This document shows, piece by piece, positions 23,917-33,056 of a stretch of 37,675 bases of DNA. The notes under the pieces were generated by a model, which had not been told where the DNA came from, ran no database searches, and was given only the letters and a program-made list of their open reading frames with translations. The stretch comes from an uncultured Saprospiraceae bacterium (lineage in GTDB: Bacteria > Bacteroidota > Bacteroidia > Chitinophagales > Saprospiraceae), in contig CALFWW010000146.1 in NCBI GenBank assembly GCA_937928575.1, forward strand, positions 1-37,675. Direction: 5' to 3'. Position 1 is the stretch's first letter. The number at the start of each line of letters is the position of its first letter. Made by a program: the position numbers and the translations under genes.

Positions 23917-26904
23917 ATGAAAACTTTGAAAATTTTCGTAGCTGTCTTGCTTTTGCAAATTCCGCTAGGAAATCCACTTATCGGGCAATGCACTGCCCTC
24001 TTATCTGTTAATAAGCTTGGTCAAAATTATCACATTTTGAGAGCGAAACCTCAAACTTTAGTAGTGCGAGGCACCTATAGTTATACAATTGAATTGATTA
24101 ACGATGAAAAAGGTGTAAGTGCATTGGTCACATCGGTGAGTGGTGTCGAATTCAATGAAGGAGATGAATTAATTTTCATGGATCGAGGAAAGCAAAGAAA
24201 GATCTATCGATTTGTTGAGATGGGAGAACAATCTTCAAAAGGAGGAACACCAATCCATCAGAATACACTTCAATTAGATGTCGCTGCCATTGAGTGGTTT
24301 TCTAAAACTAATATTGAAACGATTTATATCAAAAACAATATTAGTAATCAAATGCGAAAATTTACGGTAAACCCAAATCGACAAACGGAGTTCAAATCTA
24401 CTGCATCTTGTTTCAACAATACGCTGGATAAATCTAAAGTGAAATCAGTTGCTTTGGTAAATGCAGATCTATCAACTGGTGGACCTGTTTCAAATACCGG
24501 AATCAAATCATCAGGTAGTAATATAGGCGGAGGAACCGGTAAGCGGGTGACTGATATTAGTTTATTGAATGATGAAGAATTGGCAGATCTAAGAAAGCAA
24601 TTGGCAGAAGTGAAAGATAAGATCAGAGAAGAAATTGCAGCAGAACAAGCGAAAGGCGATAAAATAAAAGCAAAATTACGTCAAGAAGTAGCGGCAGAAC
24701 GAGAACTTGCTGCAAAGAAAAGAGCAGAATTTGCGCAAGAAGTTTTGGATGCCCGGAAAAACTCACAAGTAGAAATCGATGCTTCTAGCACTAAAGTTGC
24801 GGAAAGTGTAGTCGCTGCAAAAGAAAAAGCGGCAGTAAAAATAGATGAGTACAACATGAGCGTTGTCGAATCCAAAAAAAGAGCAGAATCGGAAATTAGC
24901 AAAACAAAAATTGAATCCGCCCAACAAGTTGCAGACGCACGAAAATTAGCTACTGAAGAAATCCAAAAAGTAAAAGAAACTTTGGAACAAGCAAAATTGG
25001 AGTATGCAGATGAAGTTGCAAATGCTCGTGAAAATTCTCAAACCGAGTTGGATAAAATTAGAGAAGAAACTGCCAAAACGATCGCAGAAGCAAGAGAGAA
25101 GGCAAAAACAGAAAAGAATAAAACAGCAGAGGATGTTGTCAATCAAAAGAAAACGGCAGCAGAACAAATCTTACAAACAAGAGAAGAAACCGCAGAAGCA
25201 ATTGCTCAAATTAAAGAGAATGCAGTATTAGAAAAACAAAAAGTAGCTTTTGATGTAGCAGAGCAAAGAAGAAAAGGAGAAGAACAGAAAGCACTCCTAA
25301 TGGAAAGTAATGCAACTGAAATTGCAGACATAAAAGAAAATGCAGCTAAGGTGAAAGAGGAAAGTGCGCTGGAGGTAGTTGCTGCAAAACAAAAAGCAAC
25401 CGAGGAAATTTCAAAATCGCAAGAAGCAGTTGCTGCTGAAAAACAAAGAGCAACCGAAGAAGTCGGTAAAACCAAACAAGAAGCTGCACAGGACGTAGCG
25501 GAAACGAAAGAAAAGGCTTCAGCCGAAAAAGAAAAATCTGCTCAAGAAGTAGCTGCTGCCAAACAAAAGGCGGCACAAACAATTACTGAGGTCAACCAAG
25601 AAGCTGCCGCAAAAGTAGTAGAAGCAAAGAAACGGGCTGACACCGAAAAAGCGGAAATCGCAATGGAGGTCGCAAGTGCCAAAGAAAAAGCAGTACAAGA
25701 AGTAAAACGAATTCAAGAGGAAATGAAAGCGGCCATCGCAGAACTGAAATCCAAAGAAGCGGAAGTAAAACAAAGTTCGGCTGAAGAAGTAGCAGCAGCA
25801 AAACAAAAAGTTGCGGAAGAAGTAACAAAAGCGAAGGAAGAGGCGGCCTCAAAAGTTGCGGAAGCCGTTAATAAATCTAAAGAAGCAGAAAATACTTATA
25901 CCCAAGAAGTAGTCGAAGCCCAAGAAAGTGCAAAAAAACGGATGGAAGAGATTCAAATGGAAGTAGCTGAAAAAATAGCAGCTGCGAAGTCAAAAGAATC
26001 TGAATCGAAGAAGGTGACCGCAAAAGAAGTTAATGATGCGCAAGCAGCAGCCAAAAAGCAAATCGCTGATGCTAAGGAAACTGCTGCAAAAGAAATTGCA
26101 TCGATTAAAGAAGAAGAATCTAAAGCAAGAGAAGCTTCCGCTTTGGAAATAGCCCAAACTAAAAAAGAAGCAGCAGCAAATATCTCTCAAATCAAACAAG
26201 ATGAAGCCGAAGCCATCAATCAAGCGAAACAAGCAGCAGCAGCTGAAAGAGAACAAATTGCCAATGAAGTTGCTAGTGCAAAGGAAAAAGCGGCATTAGA
26301 AATTTCTGCAATAAAGCAAGAAGCACTCAAAGAAATTGAAGCAATCAAAGAATCTGCTGCAAAAGAAAAGGAAGCCGCAGCACTTGAAGTGTTGAAAGCA
26401 AAGGAAGATGCTTCAACAGAAATTGCCGCAACTAAGGAAGCTGCAGCCAATCAAGTAGCAGCTGCTAAAAACAGTGCAGCCGAAGAAATTGAGATCGTGA
26501 AAAAAGAATCGGAAGATAAGAAACTTGAGTTAACAGCAGAGGTAGCCAAAGTAGAGAAAGAAACAAAAGACGAAATAATGGCCTCAAGAGAATTGGCTGC
26601 TAAGGAAGTTGCGCAAATTCAAAAAGAAAGTGCTGAAAAGAAAGAAGGCTATCGTCAAGACGCAGAAGAAGCACGAAAAAAATCTTTGGATGAAATTACA
26701 GAGGCTCAAAAACAAAGCTCAGAGTCGATTTATGAGGCGAAACAACTAGCTACCGAACAGATCACAAAAGTAAAAGAAGATACAGCAAAATTGATCGCAG
26801 AAGAGCAAAATAACTTAAAGGAAATTCAAGCATCGATCAAAAAAGCGCAAGATGAACTCAAGGAAGTCGAGCGAATGATTAAAGAAGCGCAAAAAGGCAA
26901 CTAG
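23917..26904 (+). CDS. Exported long alanine/glutamate/lysine coiled-coil protein
   Basis: The protein has 995 residues. A signal peptide occupies about 1-23 (IFVAVLLLQIPLGNPLIGQ). A small globular part (about 25-165, with two cysteines at 25 and 165) and a Gly/Ser-rich linker (about 185-210) lead to about 775 residues of nearly uninterrupted helix. From about residue 218 to the end there is no proline. Words such as EVAxAKxKA return at spacings of 11, 18 and 22 residues, a mixture of hendecads and heptads as in right-handed or straight coiled coils and LEA-like proteins. No transmembrane or sorting domain follows. I do not recognise the family. It may form a fibrous periplasmic rod over 100 nm long, which is inference. 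A hairpin terminator follows at 26935-26974. Confidence 0.85.
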   Translation: MKTLKIFVAVLLLQIPLGNPLIGQCTALLSVNKLGQNYHILRAKPQTLVVRGTYSYTIELINDEKGVSALVTSVSGVEFNEGDELIFMDRGKQRKIYRFVEMGEQSSKGGTPIHQNTLQLDVAAIEWFSKTNIETIYIKNNISNQMRKFTVNPNRQTEFKSTASCFNNTLDKSKVKSVALVNADLSTGGPVSNTGIKSSGSNIGGGTGKRVTDISLLNDEELADLRKQLAEVKDKIREEIAAEQAKGDKIKAKLRQEVAAERELAAKKRAEFAQEVLDARKNSQVEIDASSTKVAESVVAAKEKAAVKIDEYNMSVVESKKRAESEISKTKIESAQQVADARKLATEEIQKVKETLEQAKLEYADEVANARENSQTELDKIREETAKTIAEAREKAKTEKNKTAEDVVNQKKTAAEQILQTREETAEAIAQIKENAVLEKQKVAFDVAEQRRKGEEQKALLMESNATEIADIKENAAKVKEESALEVVAAKQKATEEISKSQEAVAAEKQRATEEVGKTKQEAAQDVAETKEKASAEKEKSAQEVAAAKQKAAQTITEVNQEAAAKVVEAKKRADTEKAEIAMEVASAKEKAVQEVKRIQEEMKAAIAELKSKEAEVKQSSAEEVAAAKQKVAEEVTKAKEEAASKVAEAVNKSKEAENTYTQEVVEAQESAKKRMEEIQMEVAEKIAAAKSKESESKKVTAKEVNDAQAAAKKQIADAKETAAKEIASIKEEESKAREASALEIAQTKKEAAANISQIKQDEAEAINQAKQAAAAEREQIANEVASAKEKAALEISAIKQEALKEIEAIKESAAKEKEAAALEVLKAKEDASTEIAATKEAAANQVAAAKNSAAEEIEIVKKESEDKKLELTAEVAKVEKETKDEIMASRELAAKEVAQIQKESAEKKEGYRQDAEEARKKSLDEITEAQKQSSESIYEAKQLATEQITKVKEDTAKLIAEEQNNLKEIQASIKKAQDELKEVERMIKEAQKGN

Positions 26905-26934
26905 CAATAGTTCACTCAATTTAACAGCATTTTT

Positions 26935-26974
26935 AAATCCATTCAGTGTAGTAGCTGAATGGATTTAATTTTTC
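26935..26974 (+). terminator. Rho-independent terminator after the coiled-coil gene
   Basis: AAATCCATTCAG (26935-26946) pairs perfectly with CTGAATGGATTT (26955-26966) around an 8-base loop and is followed by AATTTTT. Confidence 0.85.
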
Positions 26975-27100
26975 TGAACGGCTTGTTATCGCATCAACGG
27001 TTAAAATTTTATTAATGGGATTCGATTGGCTTTTCTTGTTACAATAAAGACGACATATTTGCATTATTGAATTGAATCGCTATAATCATAAATTACACAC

Positions 27101-28507
27101 ATGAGAATTGTTTTACTCACACTATTTTTTATTTCAAATTTCCTTTTAATCTCAGCTCAAGAGGGATACAACATTGAAGTTGAGATTGCCAACTACAGCA
27201 ATGATAAAGTTGTTTTAGGATATCATCTGGGGGATAAGCAATACATTCAGGATACATCATTTCTTTCAAATGGAAAGTATTTATTTTCAGGGGATGAAGC
27301 ATTGGATCCTGGTGTCTATTTATTGATACTACCGCCGGATAATAATTATTGTCAAATATTGATTGAAGAAAAAGATCAGCATTTTACTTTCAAAACGGAC
27401 GCAAAAAATTTGACCGATCAAGTGAAAGTTTCGGGGAGTCCGAATAATAAGTTGTTTTATAGTTACATGGATTTTTTGAATGGGGCTCGTAAAAAAGTCA
27501 AAGCAATTAATGACAAAATTGACAAAGCCAGTGAGAAAGAAAAAATAAAATTGGAAGAAGCGTTATCAAAAGTAAATGAGGAAGTGAAGCAATATCAAAA
27601 TGACTTGATAAAAAATAATCCGAAATCACTAACCAGTGCAATTGTTAAAGCAGGACTAGAAATTAAAATCCCAGAATATGAAGGCACAACGGAAGAGAAG
27701 AAACAAAAGCAATATGAATATTACAAAGCCCATTATTTTGACCATGTTGATTTGGGGGACGAAAGACTTTTGAGATCACCTGTCTTATATAAAAGAGTGG
27801 ACTATTACCTAAATAAGCTAACACCACAACATCCTGATTCCATAAATGTCTCGATGGATTATTTATTGACATCGATGGAGCCTGCAGAAAAATCCTTCAA
27901 GTATTACCTGATTCATTATTTAAATAAATATGCAAAATCGAAAATCGTAGGAATGGATGCAGTTTATGTTCATTTGGTTGAAAATTATTACGCAAAAGGC
28001 AAAGCAATGTGGACAGATGAGGAACAAGTCAAGAAGATAATTGACAATGCCAAAACGTTGAAACCTATTCTGATCGGCAAAATTGCTCCAGACATCAAAA
28101 TGCAGAAGCAGGATAAAACTCCGATATCGTTGCATGACATCGAAGCTAAATATACCGTCTTATTCTTTTGGGATCCGGATTGTGGACATTGTAAAAAATC
28201 AATGCCTGAAATGATTAAATTCTACGACGATTATAAGAGCAAAGGAGTTGAAGTATTTTCGGTTTGTACAAAAGTCATGGACAAAGTAAGTATGTGTTGG
28301 GAAACAATCGAAGAAAAGCAAATGGGAAAATGGTTAAACGTAGTAGACCCATATATCCAATCTCGATATAAATCTATCTATGATATTAAGACGACTCCAA
28401 GAATCTTTGTTTTGGATGAAAACAAGAAGATCTTATCCAAAAGGATAGGAGTTGAACAACTACCAGAATTATTTGATCAAATATTAAAGTCAGACACTAA
28501 CAAATAA
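27101..28507 (+). CDS. Exported TlpA-like thioredoxin with DUF4369/DUF5106-like N-terminal region
   Basis: The protein has 468 residues. The signal peptide is about 1-19 (IVLLTLFFISNFLLISAQ). Residues about 22-110 form a beta-rich domain like those in front of many Bacteroidota TlpA proteins. Residues about 120-320 are helical. The thioredoxin domain covers about 330-465, with WDPDCGHC at 357-364 (redox cysteines 361 and 364) and the cis-proline segment TTPRIFVLD near 427. Extra cysteines lie in the VFSVCTKV and MCWETIEE segments. It is probably a periplasmic thiol-disulfide oxidoreductase; the partner is unknown. Its stop codon directly abuts the stop of the SDR gene on the other strand, with no base between them. 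Confidence 0.88.
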   Translation: MRIVLLTLFFISNFLLISAQEGYNIEVEIANYSNDKVVLGYHLGDKQYIQDTSFLSNGKYLFSGDEALDPGVYLLILPPDNNYCQILIEEKDQHFTFKTDAKNLTDQVKVSGSPNNKLFYSYMDFLNGARKKVKAINDKIDKASEKEKIKLEEALSKVNEEVKQYQNDLIKNNPKSLTSAIVKAGLEIKIPEYEGTTEEKKQKQYEYYKAHYFDHVDLGDERLLRSPVLYKRVDYYLNKLTPQHPDSINVSMDYLLTSMEPAEKSFKYYLIHYLNKYAKSKIVGMDAVYVHLVENYYAKGKAMWTDEEQVKKIIDNAKTLKPILIGKIAPDIKMQKQDKTPISLHDIEAKYTVLFFWDPDCGHCKKSMPEMIKFYDDYKSKGVEVFSVCTKVMDKVSMCWETIEEKQMGKWLNVVDPYIQSRYKSIYDIKTTPRIFVLDENKKILSKRIGVEQLPELFDQILKSDTNK

Positions 28508-29299
28508 TCAAGTAACATTTACAGTCTTGATTATTTTGTGGTACAAACTAGGAATGTATCTCCTGAAGTAGACCATTAAAACCTCTTTACCTCCAATGTA
28601 GACTTCCTTCTTACCTGAATTGATTGCTTTGACTGCTTTCTTGGAAAATACTTCTACTGACATTCCATTTGCTTGTGCATTATCCATTTTATTTTGTTGT
28701 TGCCCCGTTCCCGTAAGCGCATTCACAGAAATGTTGGTTCTAATATATCCAGGACAAATTAAGGTCACTTTTATGTTGTTTGTGTGTAATTCTGCGCGAA
28801 GTGATTCGAAAAATCCATGCAGAGCGTGTTTAGATGCCGCATATGAAGTCCGAAGTGGGGAACCGAATTTCCCTACCAAACTCGTAATAACAGCAAAATG
28901 ACCGCTATTTTGCTTAATAAAATGGGGAATCAATAATTTGGATAAGTATATAGTACCCAAGTAGTTGATAGCCATCAATTTCTTATCTACATCAATATGT
29001 GTTTCATTTGCTAATGCTCTTTGAGAGATACCTCCGCAATTTATTAATAGCTGAACATTTCCGCACTGTCTGATTGTATCCGCTACAATTTTGGGAAGCG
29101 ATTCATGATTTGCAAGATCTAAAGGTTGAACAATTACTTTAACCTGAGTTTCTAAAATTGCCTTTAACTCATTTAGAGCTACCGCATTTCTTGCCGATAG
29201 TACCAAATTCGCACCGATGCTAGCATAATCCAAAGCAAATTGTTTACCAATTCCAGAAGAAGCACCAGTGATCCAAACCCATTTTTTTTCGTAATTCAT
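28508..29299 (-). CDS. Short-chain dehydrogenase/reductase
   Basis: This 263-residue classical SDR has the cofactor motif TGASSGIG at residues 11-18, the NAG-equivalent INCGG near 86-90, an active-site Ser in VITSLVG, and YAASK with the catalytic Tyr and Lys near 153-157. The CPGYIRTNIS segment follows. An Arg after the second strand (LSARN) favours NADP(H). The C-terminal hydrophobic stretch VLMVYFRRYIPSLYHKII resembles DHRS7-like SDRs that associate with membranes. The substrate is unknown. It converges on the thioredoxin gene with zero spacing, so either the coding regions contain the terminators or the transcripts overlap. Confidence 0.92.
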   Translation of the reverse strand: MNYEKKWVWITGASSGIGKQFALDYASIGANLVLSARNAVALNELKAILETQVKVIVQPLDLANHESLPKIVADTIRQCGNVQLLINCGGISQRALANETHIDVDKKLMAINYLGTIYLSKLLIPHFIKQNSGHFAVITSLVGKFGSPLRTSYAASKHALHGFFESLRAELHTNNIKVTLICPGYIRTNISVNALTGTGQQQNKMDNAQANGMSVEVFSKKAVKAINSGKKEVYIGGKEVLMVYFRRYIPSLYHKIIKTVNVT

Positions 29300-29825
29300 A
29301 GTATGATATTTGAATGTAATTTACTCTAATTTTTAATTATTCCAACATTAAATTTAGGGAGAGGACATTATCATAAAAACCAGGTTTTAAACACATAACA
29401 ATAGATTGAAGTAACGACTTCATTTTATAAAAACAGACAAAATTTTAAAAAAAAATGGAGTAGGCACCTCATTTTTAAAGGGGAAATAAAATTTAATTGA
29501 AACAAAATTTGGAAATAACAGTAAGTACATTCTATATTTGAAGATTAGTAATAAGTTTACGTAATCCGATTATGCCTTGTTACAACAATGTTCTTTGAAA
29601 AATTTGGTTGAATAATATATTTCTATAAAAAAAGAAGTAATCAATTATACAGCATTAGAATGTTAGGATATAGCTAACGAAAGTAGATTGTTTTGGAACG
29701 CTATTATATCAGGTCAATCTTCAGTTACACAAATATTTCCTAGAAGCAATTTTGTTAATTCTAATCTATATAAGACAACAAACATATTTTATTATATCTC
29801 ATTAATTTAAGTAAAATTCCACACT
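29300..29825. other. AT-rich intergenic region, no gene seen
   Basis: This 526-bp gap lies between the divergent SDR and histone-like genes. It is very AT-rich with no persuasive ORF. A small stem (GTTAG/CTAAC, near 29663-29680) and TATATAAG near 29768 are the only features noticed, neither convincing. Confidence 0.35.
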
Positions 29826-30518
29826 ATGAAATTTGAAATTTTTAAAGGAAGTAACAAAAAGTTTTATTTCCGATTAAAGTCCAATAATGGACAAATTGTT
29901 CTTGCAAGTCAAGGATATAAAGATATGGCTGGTGCAAAAAAAGGTGTCGCAGCTGTAAAAGCAAACTGTAAAAAAGCATCTGCTTATTCAAAAAGTTCTT
30001 CGAGAAACGGAAAATTCTTTTTTGAAATTAAAGCAGGAAATGGAGAAACCGTTGCAGTTAGTCAAATGTATGCCTCAAAAGCTACCGTTTCTAAAGCAAT
30101 AGGTAGTATCAAGAAATCAGTTCCTAAGGCAAAAATTACGGACATAACCACTAAGGTTACTACCAAAAAAGCTACAGCAAAAAGAAAGCCAGCAGCTAAA
30201 AAAGCAACTGCTAAGAAAAAGACAACTACGGCTAAGAAAAAAACCACTGCTAAGAAAAAAACGGCTACTAAGAAAAAAGCTACAGCGAAAAGAAAGCCAG
30301 CAGCAAAAAAGACGACTGTCAAGAAAAAAGCTACAGCGAAAAGAAAGCCAGCAGCTAAGAAGCGTGTAGTCAAGAAAAAGACGACAGCGAAAAGAAAGCC
30401 AGCAGCTAAGAAGCGTGTAGTCAAGAAAAAGACGACAGCGAAAAGAACGCCAGCAGCTAAGAAGCGCGTAGTCAAGAAAAAGACAACAGCGAAAAGAAGA
30501 GCAAGTTCAAGAAGATAA
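29826..30518 (+). CDS. DUF1508 (YegP-like) protein with histone H1-like lysine-rich tail
   Basis: The protein has 230 residues. Residues 1-50 and about 58-105 are two DUF1508 modules, each with a (K/R)FxFxI/L(K)x(N/G)NG(Q/E) hairpin and an A/S-S-Q-x-Y turn followed by a helix (KKGVAAVKANC; SKAIGSIKKSV). From about residue 112 to the end the chain is almost only Lys, Ala, Thr, Pro, Arg and Val. It includes four 17-residue units of VKKKTTAKRKPAAKKRV type (from 165, 182, 199 and 216). Such tails match the eukaryotic H1-like Hc1/AlgP type and should bind DNA, condensing the nucleoid. The fusion with DUF1508 is less common. The gene stands alone with a strong terminator. Confidence 0.85.
   Translation: MKFEIFKGSNKKFYFRLKSNNGQIVLASQGYKDMAGAKKGVAAVKANCKKASAYSKSSSRNGKFFFEIKAGNGETVAVSQMYASKATVSKAIGSIKKSVPKAKITDITTKVTTKKATAKRKPAAKKATAKKKTTTAKKKTTAKKKTATKKKATAKRKPAAKKTTVKKKATAKRKPAAKKRVVKKKTTAKRKPAAKKRVVKKKTTAKRTPAAKKRVVKKKTTAKRRASSRR
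30318..30515 (+). repeat. 51-bp coding tandem repeat
   Basis: Four units of 51 bp encode the VKKK(T/A)TAKR(K/T)PAAKKRV segment. Units at 30318, 30369, 30420 and 30471 are nearly identical in DNA (AGCGTGTAGTCAAGAAAAAG recurs at exactly 51 bases), so the array has been copied recently and could vary in length between strains. Confidence 0.85.
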
Positions 30519-30537
30519 AAAGCTTCTTTAAAATAAT

Positions 30538-30573
30538 AGAGACTGTCCGATACATTGGGCAGTCTCTTTTTTT
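30538..30573 (+). terminator. Terminator of the DUF1508/histone-like gene
   Basis: AGAGACTGTCC (30538-30548) pairs with GGGCAGTCTCT (30557-30567) with one G-U wobble, and a run of seven or eight Ts follows. Confidence 0.88.
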
Positions 30574-30702
30574 ATATATCTACTTTGAATTCCACTGTTA
30601 ATGTTTGCTGGCAAAGGCAAGTTAAAAATATAAGATATGTGAGTATTTTGTTATATAATTCAACCGAATTTTAATGACCACAGATGAGTGGTATCAATAA
30701 AT

Positions 30703-30741
30703 AAAAAAAAACGGTGTAAGGCATTACCCCACACCGTTTTT
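30703..30741. terminator. Terminator of the MauG-like gene (minus strand)
   Basis: AAAACGGTGT (30708-30717) and ACACCGTTTT (30731-30740) form a perfect 10-bp stem. An additional GG/CC pairing lies inside. The A-run on the left gives the U-tract for minus-strand transcription. Confidence 0.85.
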
Positions 30742-30757
30742 ACGTACAATTTATTTT

Positions 30758-32113
30758 TTAATTACAGCCCAATTGAGTCATAGAAAGCGGATCACTTACC
30801 GGGATACATCCACCTGAAGGTAAAGACTCAGGTTGATATCTAGCTAGATTCGGATCATATAATGACTCCGCCATAAAAGCAGTAATGTCTTCAATATCTT
30901 GTGATGTCAAATTCAGCGGTACAAAGTCTTCTGCCAACTGTTCGGCAGGAATACTAATTTCCGTAACCGCATCATTGTAATATTCAACAACTGCTTTCAG
31001 TGACCGTATACTACTTCCGTGTCCAAAGAATTTTGAATCCTTTAAATTATACAATTGAGGTGTTTTAAATTTGTATTTATCTTCGTCAAGTCCTGTGAAT
31101 TGCGCTCTTCCCAAATTGGCTGCGGAGTTTTCGCCTGCCTGAAAAACGGTTTCCGGACAGGAGTGTAAGTCCGCCATTCCTAATGCATGAAAATCTGTTT
31201 CGCTCAACGCTGGCCCTGTATGGCAATTCCCGCATTTAGCTTGTGTGAAAAACAAAACTGCACCTCTTTTCTCGGAGGCACCCATTGCAGATTTTTCTCC
31301 TTTCAACCATTTTTGAAATGGCGCTTGATTGGCCATGATGGTTCGTTCATAGGCTGCAATTGCCAAACCTGCAGTAACTCTTGTGTATCTTGTTTCAATA
31401 GTCTTATCAGAAAAAGCTGCATCGAACAATGCTCTGTAACCTAAATTATCCAATAATTCATCGTCGATTCCCATTCTATGAACTTTTAATCCAGCGATTG
31501 CTTGAATTTCCGTACCCATAAAACCTAAATTATTGTTTTCAATAGGTGTTCCAATTGTCCAAGCATATTCAGTACCTTCATTCACACCAGTCGCACCAAA
31601 TTGCCCATTCCATAACATTACTTCTTGAAAGGCGGTATTCATGGCGGATGGAGTACGTAGCGGTTGGACATCTAATTGATCTCCGGAATACAAACTTCCT
31701 CTTTCTCTTGCTTCCCCGTTGTGTCCAAAACCAACTCCTCCTTCACCGACACCTTGCCATCGACCTGCTTGAAATCCAGCAGATGCAAAGTGGCAAGATG
31801 CACAAGAATAGGTTTTCAATCCAACTGCTTGTTCTGGATTAATTCCTAGTGCCGTTTCATGAAATAATAGCTTCCCTAATTGCACTTTTTCAGCAGTGAT
31901 AGGATTATTGGGATCTTGCGGGATATTGGCGTAATCATCACTATCTGGAAATTTGAAAAAATCCAATCCCTCTCCCTCAGAAATACTGTTTAATGCACTT
32001 TCTAATTGATTGTCCAGTTCTGTATTCGTTCCCGGAGAATCATCAGCGTCCTTTTTACATGCTCCAAATAATAACAATGAAGACAGAAAAAACAACATAT
32101 GTAGTTTTCTCAT
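30758..32113 (-). CDS. Lipoprotein di-heme cytochrome c peroxidase, MauG family
   Basis: The protein has 451 residues. The lipoprotein signal LLLFGAC has Cys19 as the lipidated residue. Two c-type heme sites are present: CASCH at 104-108 and CGNCH at 294-298. The intervening region (ERGSLYSGDQLDVQPLRTPSAMN in outline: PLRTPSAMN) and the FKTPQLYNLKDSKFFGHGSS-type segment (PQLYNLKDSKFFGHG) are family hallmarks. MauG/CcpA-type enzymes reduce hydrogen peroxide or oxidise protein side chains in the periplasm. The substrate here is unknown, and no MauG target (methylamine dehydrogenase) is nearby. It has its own terminator. Confidence 0.92.
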   Translation of the reverse strand: MRKLHMLFFLSSLLLFGACKKDADDSPGTNTELDNQLESALNSISEGEGLDFFKFPDSDDYANIPQDPNNPITAEKVQLGKLLFHETALGINPEQAVGLKTYSCASCHFASAGFQAGRWQGVGEGGVGFGHNGEARERGSLYSGDQLDVQPLRTPSAMNTAFQEVMLWNGQFGATGVNEGTEYAWTIGTPIENNNLGFMGTEIQAIAGLKVHRMGIDDELLDNLGYRALFDAAFSDKTIETRYTRVTAGLAIAAYERTIMANQAPFQKWLKGEKSAMGASEKRGAVLFFTQAKCGNCHTGPALSETDFHALGMADLHSCPETVFQAGENSAANLGRAQFTGLDEDKYKFKTPQLYNLKDSKFFGHGSSIRSLKAVVEYYNDAVTEISIPAEQLAEDFVPLNLTSQDIEDITAFMAESLYDPNLARYQPESLPSGGCIPVSDPLSMTQLGCN

Positions 32114-32211
32114 TTTTAGATATTTATGTTTATAACTTATTGAATGTCAATTGATTAAGATTGAGTTTGTCTTACAATTGACAAAAAATATGCCGCAACA
32201 TAACCTGCCAT

Positions 32212-32250
32212 AAAAAAAAGAGGATCGAATTAAATCGAACCTCTTTTTTA
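32212..32250. terminator. Terminator after the TerB-like gene (minus strand)
   Basis: AAAAAAGAGG-A-TCGA and TCGA-A-CCTCTTTTTT face each other at 32214-32249 around a short loop with one A/A mismatch. The A-run gives a U-tract on the minus strand. Confidence 0.75.
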
Positions 32251-32273
32251 AAGAAAATAAGTTGAGAATTTAT

Positions 32274-32786
32274 TTATTCTACCGCTTCATTATTGTCTTC
32301 TTCCACTTCTGGTTCTACATAAACAGGTACATCTAGCATCGGAAGTTCCATCCACTGTTTTTCCGCTTTACTGATACTTCCAAATCCAAGGAACCCCCCT
32401 GAAGCTTTGGCGACATGCTGTGCAAAAGAAGTTAAGCTTGTATGTAAACGTTTTGCCATGATCGGACTCATTTTTGGAAAAATAGGATTTAGACCTTTTA
32501 ATTTTTCCGAAATAATAATGTTCCTTTCTTCAGGAGAATGTGGAAGTTCATTCATATAATGATTCATTCGATCGGAAAATGTTTTTCCAACTTCGATGTA
32601 ATAGTCATTTAATAAATCAGGATGTGCGTAAGTTCTGATGTCCGTTAATTTCTTAGACCATGCTTTTTCTTCGGCATCAATTTCACCATCAGCTCCTGCA
32701 ATTAAAATTGTAACCAATGGAACTGCATCTACAACTAAAGCGGATTCCTCAGTGGTCAGTCCTTCAAAAATGTTTTCTGAAACCAT
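32274..32786 (-). CDS. TerB-like helical protein
   Basis: This 170-residue cytoplasmic protein has no signal peptide. The segment AVPLVTILIAGADGEIDAEEKAW (about residues 20-42, described by GADGEIDAEEK) is the acidic metal-binding turn typical of TerB/DUF533-like helical bundles. A second copy-like motif, SISKAEKQWMELPML, lies near the C-terminus before an acidic tail (EPEVEEDNNEAVE). TerB-like proteins occur in tellurite-resistance and stress systems, but no ter genes are nearby and function is not assigned. A candidate promoter lies 38-66 bases upstream, and the gene is divergent from mutS. Confidence 0.7.
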   Translation of the reverse strand: MVSENIFEGLTTEESALVVDAVPLVTILIAGADGEIDAEEKAWSKKLTDIRTYAHPDLLNDYYIEVGKTFSDRMNHYMNELPHSPEERNIIISEKLKGLNPIFPKMSPIMAKRLHTSLTSFAQHVAKASGGFLGFGSISKAEKQWMELPMLDVPVYVEPEVEEDNNEAVE

Positions 32787-32823
32787 TCTAAAATTAATTT
32801 TTTTTGAGTGATCAAATAAGCGA

Positions 32824-32853
32824 CAAAGATATGTTTAAATTATCATAAGTCCA
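32824..32853 (-). promoter_or_regulatory. Candidate promoter of the TerB-like gene
   Basis: A perfect TATCTTTG lies on the minus strand (32824-32831), with TGG instead of TTG at 32851-32853 after a 19-base spacer. The start codon is about 38 bases downstream. Confidence 0.5.
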
Positions 32854-33001
32854 TATTCCTATTTATAACAAAATTATTTTGAATTCTGTTTTCAACGTAC
32901 ATTGCTAAAATGGCTCATTATATCAAAGTTATACGCCGTTTTATTCTTTTTTTACAAAATAAATAGCTCAAAATTACCGATGATTAATCAAGAGCATGAA
33001 C

Positions 33002-33030
33002 TTAAAAAAACAGATAAAACAGTATCTTTG
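33002..33030 (+). promoter_or_regulatory. Candidate mutS promoter
   Basis: TATCTTTG at 33023-33030 is a perfect -7 box. The -33 position holds TTA (33002-33004) after an 18-base spacer. The distance to the GTG at 33057 gives a leader of about 20 bases and supports that start codon over later Met codons. Confidence 0.55.
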
Positions 33031-33056
33031 GTTTTCATACTATCTAAACATACAAC

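Noticed and set aside
24681..26450. Several minus-strand ORFs of 70-95 residues rich in Phe, Leu, Ala and Ser
   Set aside because: All are complements of the Ala/Glu/Lys coiled-coil gene with compositions dictated by its codons.
30062..30475. 137-residue minus-strand hydrophobic repeat frame
   Set aside because: It is the complement of the lysine/alanine-rich histone-like tail. Phe/Leu/Val-rich repeats are expected there by complementarity.
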